From: Campylobacter concisus
GTDB taxonomy: Bacteria > Campylobacterota > Campylobacteria > Campylobacterales > Campylobacteraceae
Reading direction: 5' to 3'
Assembly (NCBI RefSeq): GCF_003048615.2
Contig: NZ_CP049263.1
Span: forward strand, 620,001-684,000
Length of the DNA: 64,000 bases
Below are positions 26,714 through 35,374 of the stretch, piece after piece. Made by a program: the position numbers and the translations under genes. Position 1 is the first letter of the stretch. The number at the start of each line of letters is the position of its first letter. The notes under the pieces were generated by a model. The model saw nothing but the letters and a program-made list of their open reading frames with translations, made no database searches and was not told where the DNA came from.

Positions 26714-28271
26714 GCGCCATATAGATCACGTAGTTTGCAAGCACCTTCTTGCCGTAGTTTCTAGTCTCAGCCACTGGGACTAGCTCGATCGATAAAAATG
26801 GCTCAAATTTCCCCTCTTTAAACATATCATCTCTTGTGATGACTTTTTTGGTAAAGCCGATACCGCCGTTATACGCGTAGGCCGTAAAGAGCGGATGGTA
26901 AAGAAATTTATCAAGGTAGTTTAGGTGGTGATTTGCAAATTTAAAGGCGACATCAGTTTTAAAAAGATCGTCTTGGTCAAAATTTGGGATTTTTAGCTCT
27001 TTTTTGCCGATCGCATTTGCAAGAAATGGCATAAACTGCATCATACCAAGGGCGTAAGAGGTAGAAACGACACTTGGGATAAAGAGGCTCTCTTGTCTTG
27101 CTAGTGCGTAGATCATCGACTTTCGCTCAGTGCTGATGCCTTCAAGCTCAGGCGAGTTTGGCATCAAAAAGTACTGCTTCTCCCAGCCATGCGCCTTTTG
27201 CATGAAGTATGCGTATGCGCCGATGCTCTCGTTTGTGTAAAATTTCATCGCAAATTCGCTTGCTTGCGTGGCGTTCATATCTTTTGCAAGAGCTGCGGTT
27301 TTGTTCCATAAAAACGGATCGCTCACGTCAAAATTTTCGATATTTTGCTTGCTAGGTCTTGGCACGATCACCTCAAGTGGCTCGCCACCGACCAAATCTC
27401 TTGCGTAAAGTGAGTAGATATTTGCATCTTTGCTAGCACTTAGCTCTTTTAAAAAGCTCTCATCGCCGCTTAGCTCATACTGCCAAAAGGTCGCATTGTC
27501 CCTTTGCCAAGCCCTATCAAAGGTGTTTTTGGCTCTTGTGAAAAAGCTAAATGCAACGTCATTTTGACCAAGCAAGATGGCGTTTAGCCCAAGTATAAAT
27601 GCGTCACTTTTTTCAGTGACAGCTGGGTTTATATTTAGTAAATTTCTTCTAAAGCTTTCGTATTTTTTATTAAATACGACATCGTTTAATAAATTTGTAA
27701 AGCCCTTTTGCATGTAGAGCTTGTTCATAAAATTTGCTTCAAAATTTACGCTAAAAAGCGCACTTTTACTTTGCGGGCTTGAAGCGTTAAAAAGCTCCAA
27801 AAAGCTCTTTGCATCGTTTGCATTTGCAAAGCTAAGAGCTGGGTTTGGCTCGTTTAAAGTGCGTAAAATTCTAGCTTTTTCTGGATTTGTATTTGCAAGA
27901 TTTGCCGCTAAAATTTCACGAGTTTTGCTATCAAGTTTTAGAGAAAAGCTCATCGTTGTTAGTAAATTTTGGCAAGCCAAGCTAGCAGTTGTGATGTTGT
28001 TTGCGCTTATGCCAGGACACTTGCTAGGGGCTGCTTTGGGAGGTAAAATTTTATTGATTGATTTTTGAACTAAGCCACTTTTTCTAAAAACGTCGCGTGA
28101 AAGCTCAGCTATCTGCTCCTTTGTATAGCTGCCCTCGTTTATAAGGCGGTTTATGTAGTAGTCTTTTGCAAGGCTTTTTGGCTCGTTTTTTAGCTCCTCG
28201 TAGGTGTAAATTTTAGCTAAAAGAGCAACGCAGGCTAAAGAGAGGATACTAAAGTGACGCAGCAAAAACAA
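26634..28271 (-). CDS. slt: soluble lytic murein transglycosylase
   Basis: 545 residues with signal peptide (ILSLACVALLA), a long helical superhelix domain, and a C-terminal SLT domain with the catalytic glutamate in LARQESLFIPS and the supporting GMMQFMP and YNGG motifs. It cleaves MurNAc-GlcNAc bonds with 1,6-anhydro ring formation in the periplasm. Its 5' end overlaps the yggT-like gene by 23 nt. Confidence 0.93.
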   Translation of the reverse strand: MFLLRHFSILSLACVALLAKIYTYEELKNEPKSLAKDYYINRLINEGSYTKEQIAELSRDVFRKSGLVQKSINKILPPKAAPSKCPGISANNITTASLACQNLLTTMSFSLKLDSKTREILAANLANTNPEKARILRTLNEPNPALSFANANDAKSFLELFNASSPQSKSALFSVNFEANFMNKLYMQKGFTNLLNDVVFNKKYESFRRNLLNINPAVTEKSDAFILGLNAILLGQNDVAFSFFTRAKNTFDRAWQRDNATFWQYELSGDESFLKELSASKDANIYSLYARDLVGGEPLEVIVPRPSKQNIENFDVSDPFLWNKTAALAKDMNATQASEFAMKFYTNESIGAYAYFMQKAHGWEKQYFLMPNSPELEGISTERKSMIYALARQESLFIPSVVSTSYALGMMQFMPFLANAIGKKELKIPNFDQDDLFKTDVAFKFANHHLNYLDKFLYHPLFTAYAYNGGIGFTKKVITRDDMFKEGKFEPFLSIELVPVAETRNYGKKVLANYVIYMALNGSSIKISQLFENLTKPALTDKFRN

Positions 28272-28542
28272 ATAAAAGCCTTATTAAAAATTGATCTATG
28301 AGTTGAAGTGCTAAAAGCACGATGAGTGGGGCAAAGTCGATGCCGTTAAATTCTGTTTTGATGTAACGTCTGATAAAGCTATAAACAGGATCAGTCAGCC
28401 TATAAAGTAGCTGCACGACTGGCGAGCTAGGATCAGGCTTGACCCAGCTAATGAGAGCTGCTGCGATGACGATCCACGTATAGACCGTGATGATAAGGTG
28501 CAAAATGTTTGCGACCGCTGAAAATAGGGTGGAAAGTATCAT
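28249..28542 (-). CDS. YggT-family membrane protein
   Basis: 97 residues with two YGGT segments (LHLIITVYTWIVIAAALISW, and FAPLIVLLALQLIDQFLI) joined by DPVYSFIRRYI. YggT proteins are small inner-membrane proteins linked to osmotic tolerance or cell division in some bacteria. It lies 8 nt after gltX and overlaps slt. Confidence 0.9.
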   Translation of the reverse strand: MILSTLFSAVANILHLIITVYTWIVIAAALISWVKPDPSSPVVQLLYRLTDPVYSFIRRYIKTEFNGIDFAPLIVLLALQLIDQFLIRLLFVFAASL

Positions 28543-28550
28543 TTTTGCTC

Positions 28551-29846
28551 CTAGATTAAAATTTTGCCTAGATCATCTTTGATGAGTGGATAGAGTTCGC
28601 TAAGCTCAGGGCCGTGAAGGTCGTTTGTAAGAAGCGCACGTAGCGGTATGAAAAAGTTTTTGCCTTTTAAATTTGTAGCACTCATAAGCTCTTTTTTAAA
28701 CTCATCAAAGCTCTCGCACGGTTTTAAATTATGAGCTGCTTTTTTTATGATCTCAAATTCGCTCTTATACTCATCTGGAGCTATTTTTGGCGAATATATA
28801 GCCTCAACTTTTGCCTTTATCTCAGGCACTAGAGAGCTCTCTTGAGTGTAAAATTTAACTAGATCAACCTTGCTCTCATCCACGCCAAAGATCTCTTTTA
28901 TGCGCTCTTTTGAAGCAAGCTTGATGTGCTCTCTATTTATCTGCTCAAGTTTTTTCACGTCAAATCTAGCAGGTGAGCGTGAAATTTTAGTTATATCAAA
29001 CCACTTTACCGCATCTTCAATGGTAAAAATTTCAGTTGGAGTTTTGTTGCCAAGAAGTATCAGATAGTTTGCGATTGCCTCAGGTAAAAATCCCTGCTCA
29101 AAGAGCCATTTGACGCTTGATTCGTTCTCGCGTTTGCTCATTTTTTTGCCCTCTATATTTAAAAGGATAGGCAAATGCGCGTAGTTCATCTTGCCAGTGT
29201 AGCCAAGCCCCTCGCGTATGAGGTCTTGCTTTGGTGTGTTGCTCACGTGATCCTCGCCGCGTATGACAAAGGTCACGCCCTCAAGCATATCATCAACTGC
29301 GCAGGCGAAGTTGTAAGTCGGAGTCTTGTCTGCTCTCATGATGACAAAGCTATCAACAGCGTCTGGCTCAAAGCTTAGCTCGCCCTTGATCGCGTCTGTA
29401 AAGCTCATCGTGCGTGTTGGTTTTTTCATGCGGATGACAAATGGCTTCTCGCAGTTTAAAACTTCAGCGTCGCTTAGCCTCTCGCAGGTGCCGTCATATC
29501 TATATGCCACGCCTTGCTCTTTTGCTTTTTGTTTTTTTGCTTCGAGCTCTTCTTCGGTGCAAAAGCAAGCAAAGGCCTTTTTATCGATGAGAAGCTTTGA
29601 TGCAAGCTGTCTGTGGAATTTTAAATTTTCACTTTGGATGTAAATTTGCTCTGGTTTTATGCCAAATTTGCTCAAAATTTCTAAGATATCTTTCTCTTTT
29701 CCCTCGATATTTCGCTCTTTGTCGGTATCTTCTATGCGTAAAATAAAGCCACTTTTATCTTGCAAAGAACAAATATAGTTAAAAATAGCAGCACGTAAAT
29801 TTCCTATGTGCATATCTCCTGTTGGAGAGGGTGCAAAACGATACAT
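28551..29846 (-). CDS. gltX: glutamyl-tRNA synthetase (possible GluRS2 paralogue)
   Basis: 431 residues of class I synthetase. The HIGH-like motif is HIGNLR ([14 protein letters not shown]) and KMSKR is in GKKMSKREN. Epsilonproteobacteria carry two GluRS, one of which (GluRS2, about 440 residues in Helicobacter) charges tRNA-Gln for later amidation by GatCAB. The length here is closer to that form, but specificity needs alignment. A clear -10 precedes it. Confidence 0.93.
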   Translation of the reverse strand: MYRFAPSPTGDMHIGNLRAAIFNYICSLQDKSGFILRIEDTDKERNIEGKEKDILEILSKFGIKPEQIYIQSENLKFHRQLASKLLIDKKAFACFCTEEELEAKKQKAKEQGVAYRYDGTCERLSDAEVLNCEKPFVIRMKKPTRTMSFTDAIKGELSFEPDAVDSFVIMRADKTPTYNFACAVDDMLEGVTFVIRGEDHVSNTPKQDLIREGLGYTGKMNYAHLPILLNIEGKKMSKRENESSVKWLFEQGFLPEAIANYLILLGNKTPTEIFTIEDAVKWFDITKISRSPARFDVKKLEQINREHIKLASKERIKEIFGVDESKVDLVKFYTQESSLVPEIKAKVEAIYSPKIAPDEYKSEFEIIKKAAHNLKPCESFDEFKKELMSATNLKGKNFFIPLRALLTNDLHGPELSELYPLIKDDLGKILI

Positions 29847-29879
29847 AAGCTCATTCCTTACGTTAAATTTGAAGTTTGG

Positions 29880-29885
29880 ATTATA
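29880..29885 (-). promoter_or_regulatory. -10 TATAAT of gltX
   Basis: GTTATAATCC on the minus strand, 34 nt before the gltX ATG. Confidence 0.6.
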
Positions 29886-29950
29886 ACACTAGCTTGATAA
29901 ATTTAAAGTTATGTAATTTTAAATTTTTAGGCCAAGCAAAGCATATTTTT

Positions 29951-29956
29951 TATAAA
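29951..29956 (+). promoter_or_regulatory. -10 of mscL
   Basis: TATAAAAT after a T-rich run, 37 nt ahead of the mscL start, the usual Campylobacter sigma-70 style without a clear -35. Confidence 0.5.
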
Positions 29957-29992
29957 ATCCGCACGAAAATTTAACTATTTATAGGAGAAAGA

Positions 29993-30400
29993 ATGAGTTT
30001 TATCAGCGAATTTAAAGAATTTGCGATGCGCGGAAATGTCATAGATATGGCAGTTGGTGTTGTTATCGGTGGGGCATTTGGAAAGATCGTTTCATCGCTA
30101 GTTGGTGATATTATCATGCCAGTAGTTGGCGCTATAACAGGCGGTGTAAATTTCACTGATCTTAAGCTAACACTAAAAGAAGCAGTTGATAGTGCGCCTG
30201 CTGTTACGATAAACTATGGCTCATTTATACAAACAATGGTTGATTTTTTAATCATTGCGTTTTGTATTTTTTGCGTCATCAAAGCTTTAAATACACTTAA
30301 AAATAAACTACCAAAAGAAGAAGAGACAGCTCCTGCAGAGCCTGAAACTCCAGCTGATATAGCACTTCTGACTGAGATCAGAGATCTTCTAAAAAAATAA
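29993..30400 (+). CDS. mscL: large-conductance mechanosensitive channel
   Basis: 135 residues. The N-terminal helix and TM1 contain [22 protein letters not shown], the hallmark MscL pore helix. TM2 is [17 protein letters not shown], and a charged cytoplasmic helix ends in [11 protein letters not shown]. The channel opens under membrane tension to release solutes on osmotic downshock. GGAG lies before the ATG and a 10-bp hairpin follows the stop. Confidence 0.97.
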   Translation: MSFISEFKEFAMRGNVIDMAVGVVIGGAFGKIVSSLVGDIIMPVVGAITGGVNFTDLKLTLKEAVDSAPAVTINYGSFIQTMVDFLIIAFCIFCVIKALNTLKNKLPKEEETAPAEPETPADIALLTEIRDLLKK

Positions 30401-30409
30401 ATTTTTTAA

Positions 30410-30433
30410 TCAAAGGGAGAAAGCTCCCTTTGA
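30410..30433 (+). terminator. hairpin after mscL
   Basis: TCAAAGGGAG pairs with CTCCCTTTGA around AAAG, a perfect 10-bp stem. There is no immediate T-run, so strength is uncertain. Confidence 0.6.
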
Positions 30434-30464
30434 AATCCGTTAAATTTTGTCCTATTTTTTATGC

Positions 30465-30470
30465 TAAAAT
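30465..30470 (+). promoter_or_regulatory. extended -10 of the CRP/FNR-type gene
   Basis: ATGCTAAAAT: TG, one base, TAAAAT, after a CCTATTTTTT run; 28 nt before the ATG at 30499. Confidence 0.5.
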
Positions 30471-30498
30471 GCTTTTTCATCTTAAAAGCGAGTGAAAC

Positions 30499-31137
30499 AT
30501 GATAGAACAAATCCCATTTTTTCAAGGTCTTAGCGCCGATGACCTAGCCAAACTTGAAGCCATAAGTGTTGTTAAAAAATATAAAAAAGGCGAGTTTTTA
30601 TTTATAGAGGGCGAGGAGCCAAAGTGGCTTACATTTTTGATAACTGGCTCGGTTAAACTTTATAAAACTACGGCAAATGGTAAAGAAATTTTTATCCATC
30701 AGCTTGCACCTATGAATTTTGTAGCTGAAGTTGTAAATTTTGAAAATATCCCTTATCCAGCGAGCGCCATTTTTACTATCTCTGGCGAGGTTTTAAAGAT
30801 AAATTATGAAAAATTTGAAGCACAATTTTTAACAAAGCCAGAAATTTGTATGAAATTTCTAAAATCAATGGCTCAAAAGATAAGAATAACTACAAATTTA
30901 CTCCACCAGGAACTAATACTTAGCTCCGAAGAGAAGGTGGCTAGATTTATTTTAAATCACGAAGATCTATTTAATGAACTAAAGCATACAAAAATTTCAT
31001 CGATACTCAATATGACTCCAGAAACTTTTTCGAGAATTTTAAATAAATTTAAAACAAATGGTTTGGTTAAACTTGATGAGAAGAACCAAATTTTGGAAAA
31101 AGATGTAGATGGCCTACAAGAAATTTATTCTTATTGA
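30499..31137 (+). CDS. CRP/FNR-family regulator next to haoCA
   Basis: 212 residues: a cyclic-nucleotide-type sensor domain (1-110), a dimer helix (113-140) and a winged helix with recognition helix TPETFSRILNKF. E175-x-x-S178-R179 matches the FNR contact pattern that reads TTGAT half-sites. There is only one cysteine (C117), so there is no FNR-type iron-sulfur cluster. DNR- and NssR-like regulators of this build sense NO or related species, by heme in DNR. It lies 120 bp upstream of haoC on the same strand, and TTGA-type boxes occur before hcp and norZ. Control of all three is inferred. Confidence 0.85.
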   Translation: MIEQIPFFQGLSADDLAKLEAISVVKKYKKGEFLFIEGEEPKWLTFLITGSVKLYKTTANGKEIFIHQLAPMNFVAEVVNFENIPYPASAIFTISGEVLKINYEKFEAQFLTKPEICMKFLKSMAQKIRITTNLLHQELILSSEEKVARFILNHEDLFNELKHTKISSILNMTPETFSRILNKFKTNGLVKLDEKNQILEKDVDGLQEIYSY

Positions 31138-31215
31138 AAGTTAATATCAAATAAATATTTTCATTTACTTAAAGAAAAAATTTATATTTTTTTGGATAAC
31201 ATTCACCTAAAATTT

Positions 31216-31237
31216 TCGTAAAAATTTACGATATATT
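31216..31237 (+). promoter_or_regulatory. inverted repeat and -10 ahead of haoC
   Basis: TCGTAAA-AA-TTTACGA at 31216-31231 is a perfect 7-bp inverted repeat with a 2-bp centre, directly followed by a candidate -10 (TATATT, 31232-31237). A factor bound here would cover the -35/-10 region, which suits a repressor more than an activator. It is unlike the TTGA boxes of hcp and norZ. Confidence 0.5.
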
Positions 31238-31257
31238 GATAAATTCAGGAGGAAATT

Positions 31258-31830
31258 TTGGCTGAAGTTAAGAAGAAATTTTTTGTTTGGTCATCTGTGA
31301 TAATAGGCATCGTAATCGGCCTTATCGCTTCTATGGGTATAGCTGATGCACTTCATGCAACAGGTAGCGGCTACATCTGTACTATTTGTCACACGATGGA
31401 TCCTATGAATGCTGCATATCATGAAGATGTACACGGCGGCAATAACAAGCTTGGCATAAAAGCTGAATGTTCAGCCTGTCACCTAAACCATACAAGTGCC
31501 TATACCTATGTACTTACAAAACTTAAAGTATCGATAAATGATGGTTATAAGACATTTTTTACAGATACAGACAAGATCGACTGGCGTAAAAAACGCGAGC
31601 ATGCATCTCACTTTGTCTATGATAGTGGATGTTTGACTTGCCACTCAAATTTAAAAAATGTTATTCAAGCTGGTAAATCATTCTTGCCACATAGAGATTA
31701 TTTCGTTCTTGGAAATCCTAATAAGAAATCATGTGTTGACTGCCACGAGCATGTTGGTCACAAGAATTTAGGACTACAAATCGATAAATTTGAAGCAATT
31801 AAAAAACAAGAAAACAATAAAACCAAGTAA
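31258..31830 (+). CDS. haoC: NrfH/NapC-family tetraheme quinol dehydrogenase paired with HaoA
   Basis: 190 residues beginning at a TTG with a perfect AGGAGG site. One N-terminal membrane anchor (WSSVIIGIVIGLIASMGIA) and four CxxCH heme sites (C41, C71, C125, C159). Such proteins take electrons from menaquinol and pass them to a periplasmic multiheme reductase. The gene ends 9 nt before haoA, with GGAGGAG between them. On sequence alone it could be called NrfH; I use haoC because its partner has eight hemes and is not NrfA. Confidence 0.87.
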   Translation: MAEVKKKFFVWSSVIIGIVIGLIASMGIADALHATGSGYICTICHTMDPMNAAYHEDVHGGNNKLGIKAECSACHLNHTSAYTYVLTKLKVSINDGYKTFFTDTDKIDWRKKREHASHFVYDSGCLTCHSNLKNVIQAGKSFLPHRDYFVLGNPNKKSCVDCHEHVGHKNLGLQIDKFEAIKKQENNKTK

Positions 31831-31839
31831 GGAGGAGAG

Positions 31840-33207
31840 ATGTTTAAAAAGTCGCTAATGTTATTAGCCTGTCTAATGTCTTTTGGCTTTGCCGCAAACA
31901 TGGATGCAAATAAATCTGACGCTTTAAACCTTAATGTTGTAAAAAACATTAAAGTTGCTCACAAAATGTCAGACTTATCAAAAAGCTGTGTTGAGTGCCA
32001 CGCTAAAGAGACACCCGGCATAGTTGCCGATTGGAAAAATAGTCGCCACGCTCACGTTGGCGTAAGTTGTATGGATTGCCACTCTGTAAATGCAGATAAT
32101 CCTATGGCTTCAGTTAAGGTGCATCCAAAAGATTCTAACAACCATGTTTCAATGCTAGTTAGCCCAAAAACTTGTGCTAAGTGTCACGAAAATGAGGTTG
32201 AAGAATCTGTTAAGAGTGGTCACGCAAGAGGTGCTATGCAAATGTATGCTAACCCTGCGATGGTAAAACTAATGTATCACTATGAAGGTATGGATCATCC
32301 AGAATACAAAATGGCTCCAGACGCTACTGGTTGTACACAGTGCCACGGAACCGTCATCAAACTAGACGCTGATCACAAACCTACAAAAGAGACTTGGCCA
32401 AACTATGGTATAGGCAATGTTTATCCAGATGGTGGCGTAGGTAACTGTAAATCATGTCACAGCGCGCACACATTTAGCATAGCTGAGGCTAGAAAACCAG
32501 CTGCTTGTGCGTCTTGTCACCTTGGACCTGATCACCCAGATATTGAGATCTTTAACAACTCAATGCACGGACATATCTATAATAGCGAAGCTCACAAATG
32601 GAATTTTGATGCTGCTCCTGATACATGGGATGTACCAGACTTTAGAGCTCCAACTTGTGCAGCTTGCCACATGAGTGGTGTTGGTGAAACAACAACAACT
32701 CACAATGTTTCAAGAAGACTAAAATGGAACCTATGGGGCGTCAGCAGTAAGCTAAGAACAGCTGGTGATGAACAAGCTGCTGTTGTTTACGAAAAAACTG
32801 GCAAACTAACCATAGGAACGCCACTTGCAGGTCATCCAAATGGACCAGAAGCAGCAAGAGCTGAGATGAAGCTAGTTTGTAAAGTTTGCCATACATCAAC
32901 TCATACAGATAACTTCTTCATTATGGGTGATAAGCAAGTAGAGCTTTATAACGTTTACAGTGCTGAAGCAACTAAGATGCTTGAAGAGTTGAAAGCTAAA
33001 AACCTACTACTAGAAGATGCTTGGTCAGATGAATTCCAAGATGTCTACTATCATATGTGGCACCATGAAGGTCGTCGTATGAGACAAGGCGCTCTAATGG
33101 GTGGTCCTGACTACTCACACTGGCATGGTGTATTCGAAGTTAAGAACGACATTAGAAAACTTCGCAAAATCTATAAAGAAAGAATTGAGTCTGGCAAAGT
33201 CCAGTAA
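31840..33207 (+). CDS. haoA: octaheme hydroxylamine-oxidoreductase-like protein
   Basis: 455 residues with a signal peptide (LMLLACLMSFGFAA) and eight CxxCH heme sites at C50, C77, C112, C165, C203, C223, C273 and C347. The C-terminal MWHHEGRRMRQGALMGGPDY and HWHG block is typical of the HAO family. NrfA nitrite reductases have five hemes, which excludes that call. In epsilonproteobacteria this type (epsilon-HAO) is thought to work reductively, turning nitrite into hydroxylamine or ammonia with electrons from HaoC. Whether the tyrosine that cross-links heme P460 in nitrifiers is absent needs an alignment. A strong terminator follows. Confidence 0.92.
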   Translation: MFKKSLMLLACLMSFGFAANMDANKSDALNLNVVKNIKVAHKMSDLSKSCVECHAKETPGIVADWKNSRHAHVGVSCMDCHSVNADNPMASVKVHPKDSNNHVSMLVSPKTCAKCHENEVEESVKSGHARGAMQMYANPAMVKLMYHYEGMDHPEYKMAPDATGCTQCHGTVIKLDADHKPTKETWPNYGIGNVYPDGGVGNCKSCHSAHTFSIAEARKPAACASCHLGPDHPDIEIFNNSMHGHIYNSEAHKWNFDAAPDTWDVPDFRAPTCAACHMSGVGETTTTHNVSRRLKWNLWGVSSKLRTAGDEQAAVVYEKTGKLTIGTPLAGHPNGPEAARAEMKLVCKVCHTSTHTDNFFIMGDKQVELYNVYSAEATKMLEELKAKNLLLEDAWSDEFQDVYYHMWHHEGRRMRQGALMGGPDYSHWHGVFEVKNDIRKLRKIYKERIESGKVQ

Positions 33208-33215
33208 TTCTTTTT

Positions 33216-33240
33216 AAGGTGGGAGTTTTCCCACCTTTTT
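33216..33240 (+). terminator. strong terminator of haoCA
   Basis: AAGGTGGGA and TCCCACCTT form a 9-bp stem around GTTT, followed by TTTTTATTTTT. Confidence 0.93.
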
Positions 33241-33398
33241 ATTTTTAAATTTCAAATTTTATCTTTTAGTTATTATCCCAAAACAAACATTTTTAACGAC
33301 CATTTCTATAAATTTAAATCATAAAATCATACGGCTTAGCACTACAAATTGTTCTAAATAATTAATAAAATCTATAATGTAAATTTAAAAATATAAAA

Positions 33399-33404
33399 TA
33401 TAAT
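33399..33404 (+). promoter_or_regulatory. -10 TATAAT of the metallophosphoesterase gene
   Basis: AAATATAATCTT 22-27 nt before the TTG start at 33426. A second TATAAT lies at 33373-33378. The interval 33241-33398 is AT-rich and otherwise empty. Confidence 0.5.
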
Positions 33405-33425
33405 CTTTGTTTTTAAGGAGATATT

Positions 33426-34538
33426 TTGGGACTTTTTCGGATCATTATCGGGGCATTTATCTTTAGTGTTCTTACAAATTTATACTCATACAAACGTTTT
33501 ATCAAAAAGGTATCGTTTTTTACACCGCATCTTAAAAAAATTCGTATATTTTTCTATATTATTAGTGTGCTTGAGTTTGTATTTGTTCTTCAGCTAAGAT
33601 TTTCTTTTTTAAATATAGAGCTCTATCTGATAGCAGGAACGCTCATTGGTTTTTCACTATTTTTATTTGGCATTAGTTTGTTTTATGATGTTGTTAGATC
33701 CATTTGCTCAAAAGCTCATTTTAATCCCACAAGACGAAAATTTATTAAATTTTGCTTTGATGTGACATTTGTTGTTTTTATAGTTGCTTGCTTTTTGAAA
33801 GGAATTTTTAATGCACTTACTCCGCCAAAAATTAGACAAATTAGTATAAAAATAAAAAATTTACAAAATGATCTAAAAATAGCCATGATAACTGATGTGC
33901 ACATTGGCGAGTTTTTGCAAAAGGATTTTGTGGCTGAGCTTGTGAAAGAGATAAATTTAGCTAGACCAGATCTGGTGGTGATAGTTGGCGACTTGGTTGA
34001 TATGAGAGCTGAGCTTATAGGCGATTTTTTAGATCCATTAAAAAACCTTAAAAGCACCTATGGCACTTTTTATGTCCCTGGCAATCACGAATACTACCAC
34101 GGAGTTGATGGGATACTAGAAAAAATTCGCACTCTTGGCATTAGGATACTTGGCAATAAAAATGAAAAAATAGCTGGTATAAATTTGGCAGGGGTTTATG
34201 ATCTAGCTGGCATAAGGTTTAAAAATTTAGAGCCAAATTTAGACGAAGCACTAGCTGGACGCGACCCAAATTTGCCGACCATCCTACTATCTCATCAGCC
34301 AAAATTTATAAAAACTATGCAAAAAGATGTTGATCTAGTTCTTTGCGGACACACGCATGCTGGGCAAATTTTTCCTTTTAGTATCCTTGTTTTGCTGGAT
34401 CAAGGTTTTTTACATGGGCTTTATAAGATTAATGATAAAATGCAAGCTTATGTTAGTAGCGGTGCAGGGTTTTGGGGGCCGCCGGTTAGGATATTTGCTC
34501 CAAGTGAGATCGCTATTTTAAATTTAAGCAAGGACTAA
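33426..34538 (+). CDS. membrane-anchored metallophosphoesterase (YkuE-like)
   Basis: 370 residues starting at a TTG with AAGGAG 5 nt upstream. Three or four N-terminal membrane segments (to about residue 125), then a calcineurin-like domain with ITDVHIG, VGDLVDMR, PGNHEYYHG, LSHQP and CGHTHAGQ, a complete two-metal site. YkuE-type enzymes act on lipid or nucleotide phosphates. The next gene, psd, 1 nt away, suggests a membrane-lipid setting; substrate unknown. Confidence 0.88.
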   Translation: MGLFRIIIGAFIFSVLTNLYSYKRFIKKVSFFTPHLKKIRIFFYIISVLEFVFVLQLRFSFLNIELYLIAGTLIGFSLFLFGISLFYDVVRSICSKAHFNPTRRKFIKFCFDVTFVVFIVACFLKGIFNALTPPKIRQISIKIKNLQNDLKIAMITDVHIGEFLQKDFVAELVKEINLARPDLVVIVGDLVDMRAELIGDFLDPLKNLKSTYGTFYVPGNHEYYHGVDGILEKIRTLGIRILGNKNEKIAGINLAGVYDLAGIRFKNLEPNLDEALAGRDPNLPTILLSHQPKFIKTMQKDVDLVLCGHTHAGQIFPFSILVLLDQGFLHGLYKINDKMQAYVSSGAGFWGPPVRIFAPSEIAILNLSKD

Positions 34539-34539
34539 A

Positions 34540-35337
34540 ATGAACAAGGACAATCTCTTTTCTCAAATTTTTGGCAAGGTTGCTAAATTAAACTTTTTCA
34601 AGCCGCTTCAAGAGCTTATCAACTCCTTTTATGTAAAGCTATTTAAGATCGATATGAGCGAGTTTAAGCCAGCAAGTGAGTATAAAAATTTAAACGAACT
34701 TTTCACCAGGGAGCTTTTGAAGCCAAGAGAATTTGACGCAGCAGATGAGATATTTATAAGTCCTGTTGATGGTACCTGCCTTAGTTTTGGCACCACAAAA
34801 GAGCTAGAAGCTTTTAGCATAAAAGGCATGAGCTACGGGCTAAAGGAGCTTTTAGGGCAGGGCGAGCTTGAGGGCGAGTTTGACTTTGCCAACATCTATC
34901 TTAGCCCAAAAGACTATCATCACTATCATGCGCCTTGTGATATTACGATAAAAAAAGCGGTCTATATCCCTGGCAAGCTTTACAGTGTGGCAGTAAAATG
35001 GCTTAGCAAGGTTGATAGTCTTTATACCAAAAACGAGCGTGTGGCGCTACTTTGTGAGATGAAAAATGGCAAAAAACTTTGGCTAGTCTTCGTGGGTGCG
35101 CTAAATGTTGGTAAGATGAAATTTTGCTTTGATGAGCGTATCCAGACAAATGCGATGGCAAATTTTACACAAATTTATGAGTATGAAAATTTACACATCA
35201 AAAAGGGCGAGCGTCTTGGAAATTTCGAGCTTGGCTCAACTATCGTCATACTTAGCGAAAAAGATGCGATCGAGTACAATCTCTTTGAAAACAAAGAGCT
35301 AAAATTTGCTGAAGCGATCGGCAGGATAAAAGAGTAA
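34540..35337 (+). CDS. psd: phosphatidylserine decarboxylase
   Basis: 265 residues. The self-cleavage motif LGST is present near the C-terminus (NFELGSTIVIL), where the serine becomes the pyruvoyl cofactor. YLSPKDYHHYHAP and PVDGTCLSFG are other family marks. It converts phosphatidylserine to phosphatidylethanolamine at the inner membrane. It is coupled to the metallophosphoesterase and ends at a bidirectional terminator. Confidence 0.95.
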   Translation: MNKDNLFSQIFGKVAKLNFFKPLQELINSFYVKLFKIDMSEFKPASEYKNLNELFTRELLKPREFDAADEIFISPVDGTCLSFGTTKELEAFSIKGMSYGLKELLGQGELEGEFDFANIYLSPKDYHHYHAPCDITIKKAVYIPGKLYSVAVKWLSKVDSLYTKNERVALLCEMKNGKKLWLVFVGALNVGKMKFCFDERIQTNAMANFTQIYEYENLHIKKGERLGNFELGSTIVILSEKDAIEYNLFENKELKFAEAIGRIKE

Positions 35338-35344
35338 TTATAAG

Positions 35345-35374
35345 AATTTTACAAGGTAAAAACCTTGTAAAATT
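35345..35374. terminator. bidirectional terminator between psd and ychF
   Basis: AATTTTACAAGG and CCTTGTAAAATT make a perfect 12-bp stem around TAAAAA. It touches the ychF stop codon and works in either direction. Confidence 0.85.

Noticed and set aside
31192-31205. An FNR-type box ahead of haoC (TTGGATAACATTCA)
   Set aside because: Only partial agreement with TTGAT-N4-ATCAA, and the distance to the -10 is about -45.5. Not reported as a site.
31840-33207. NrfA-type pentaheme nitrite reductase
   Set aside because: Eight CxxCH sites and the HAO-type MWHHEGRR...HWHG block fit the octaheme HAO family, not the five-heme NrfA.
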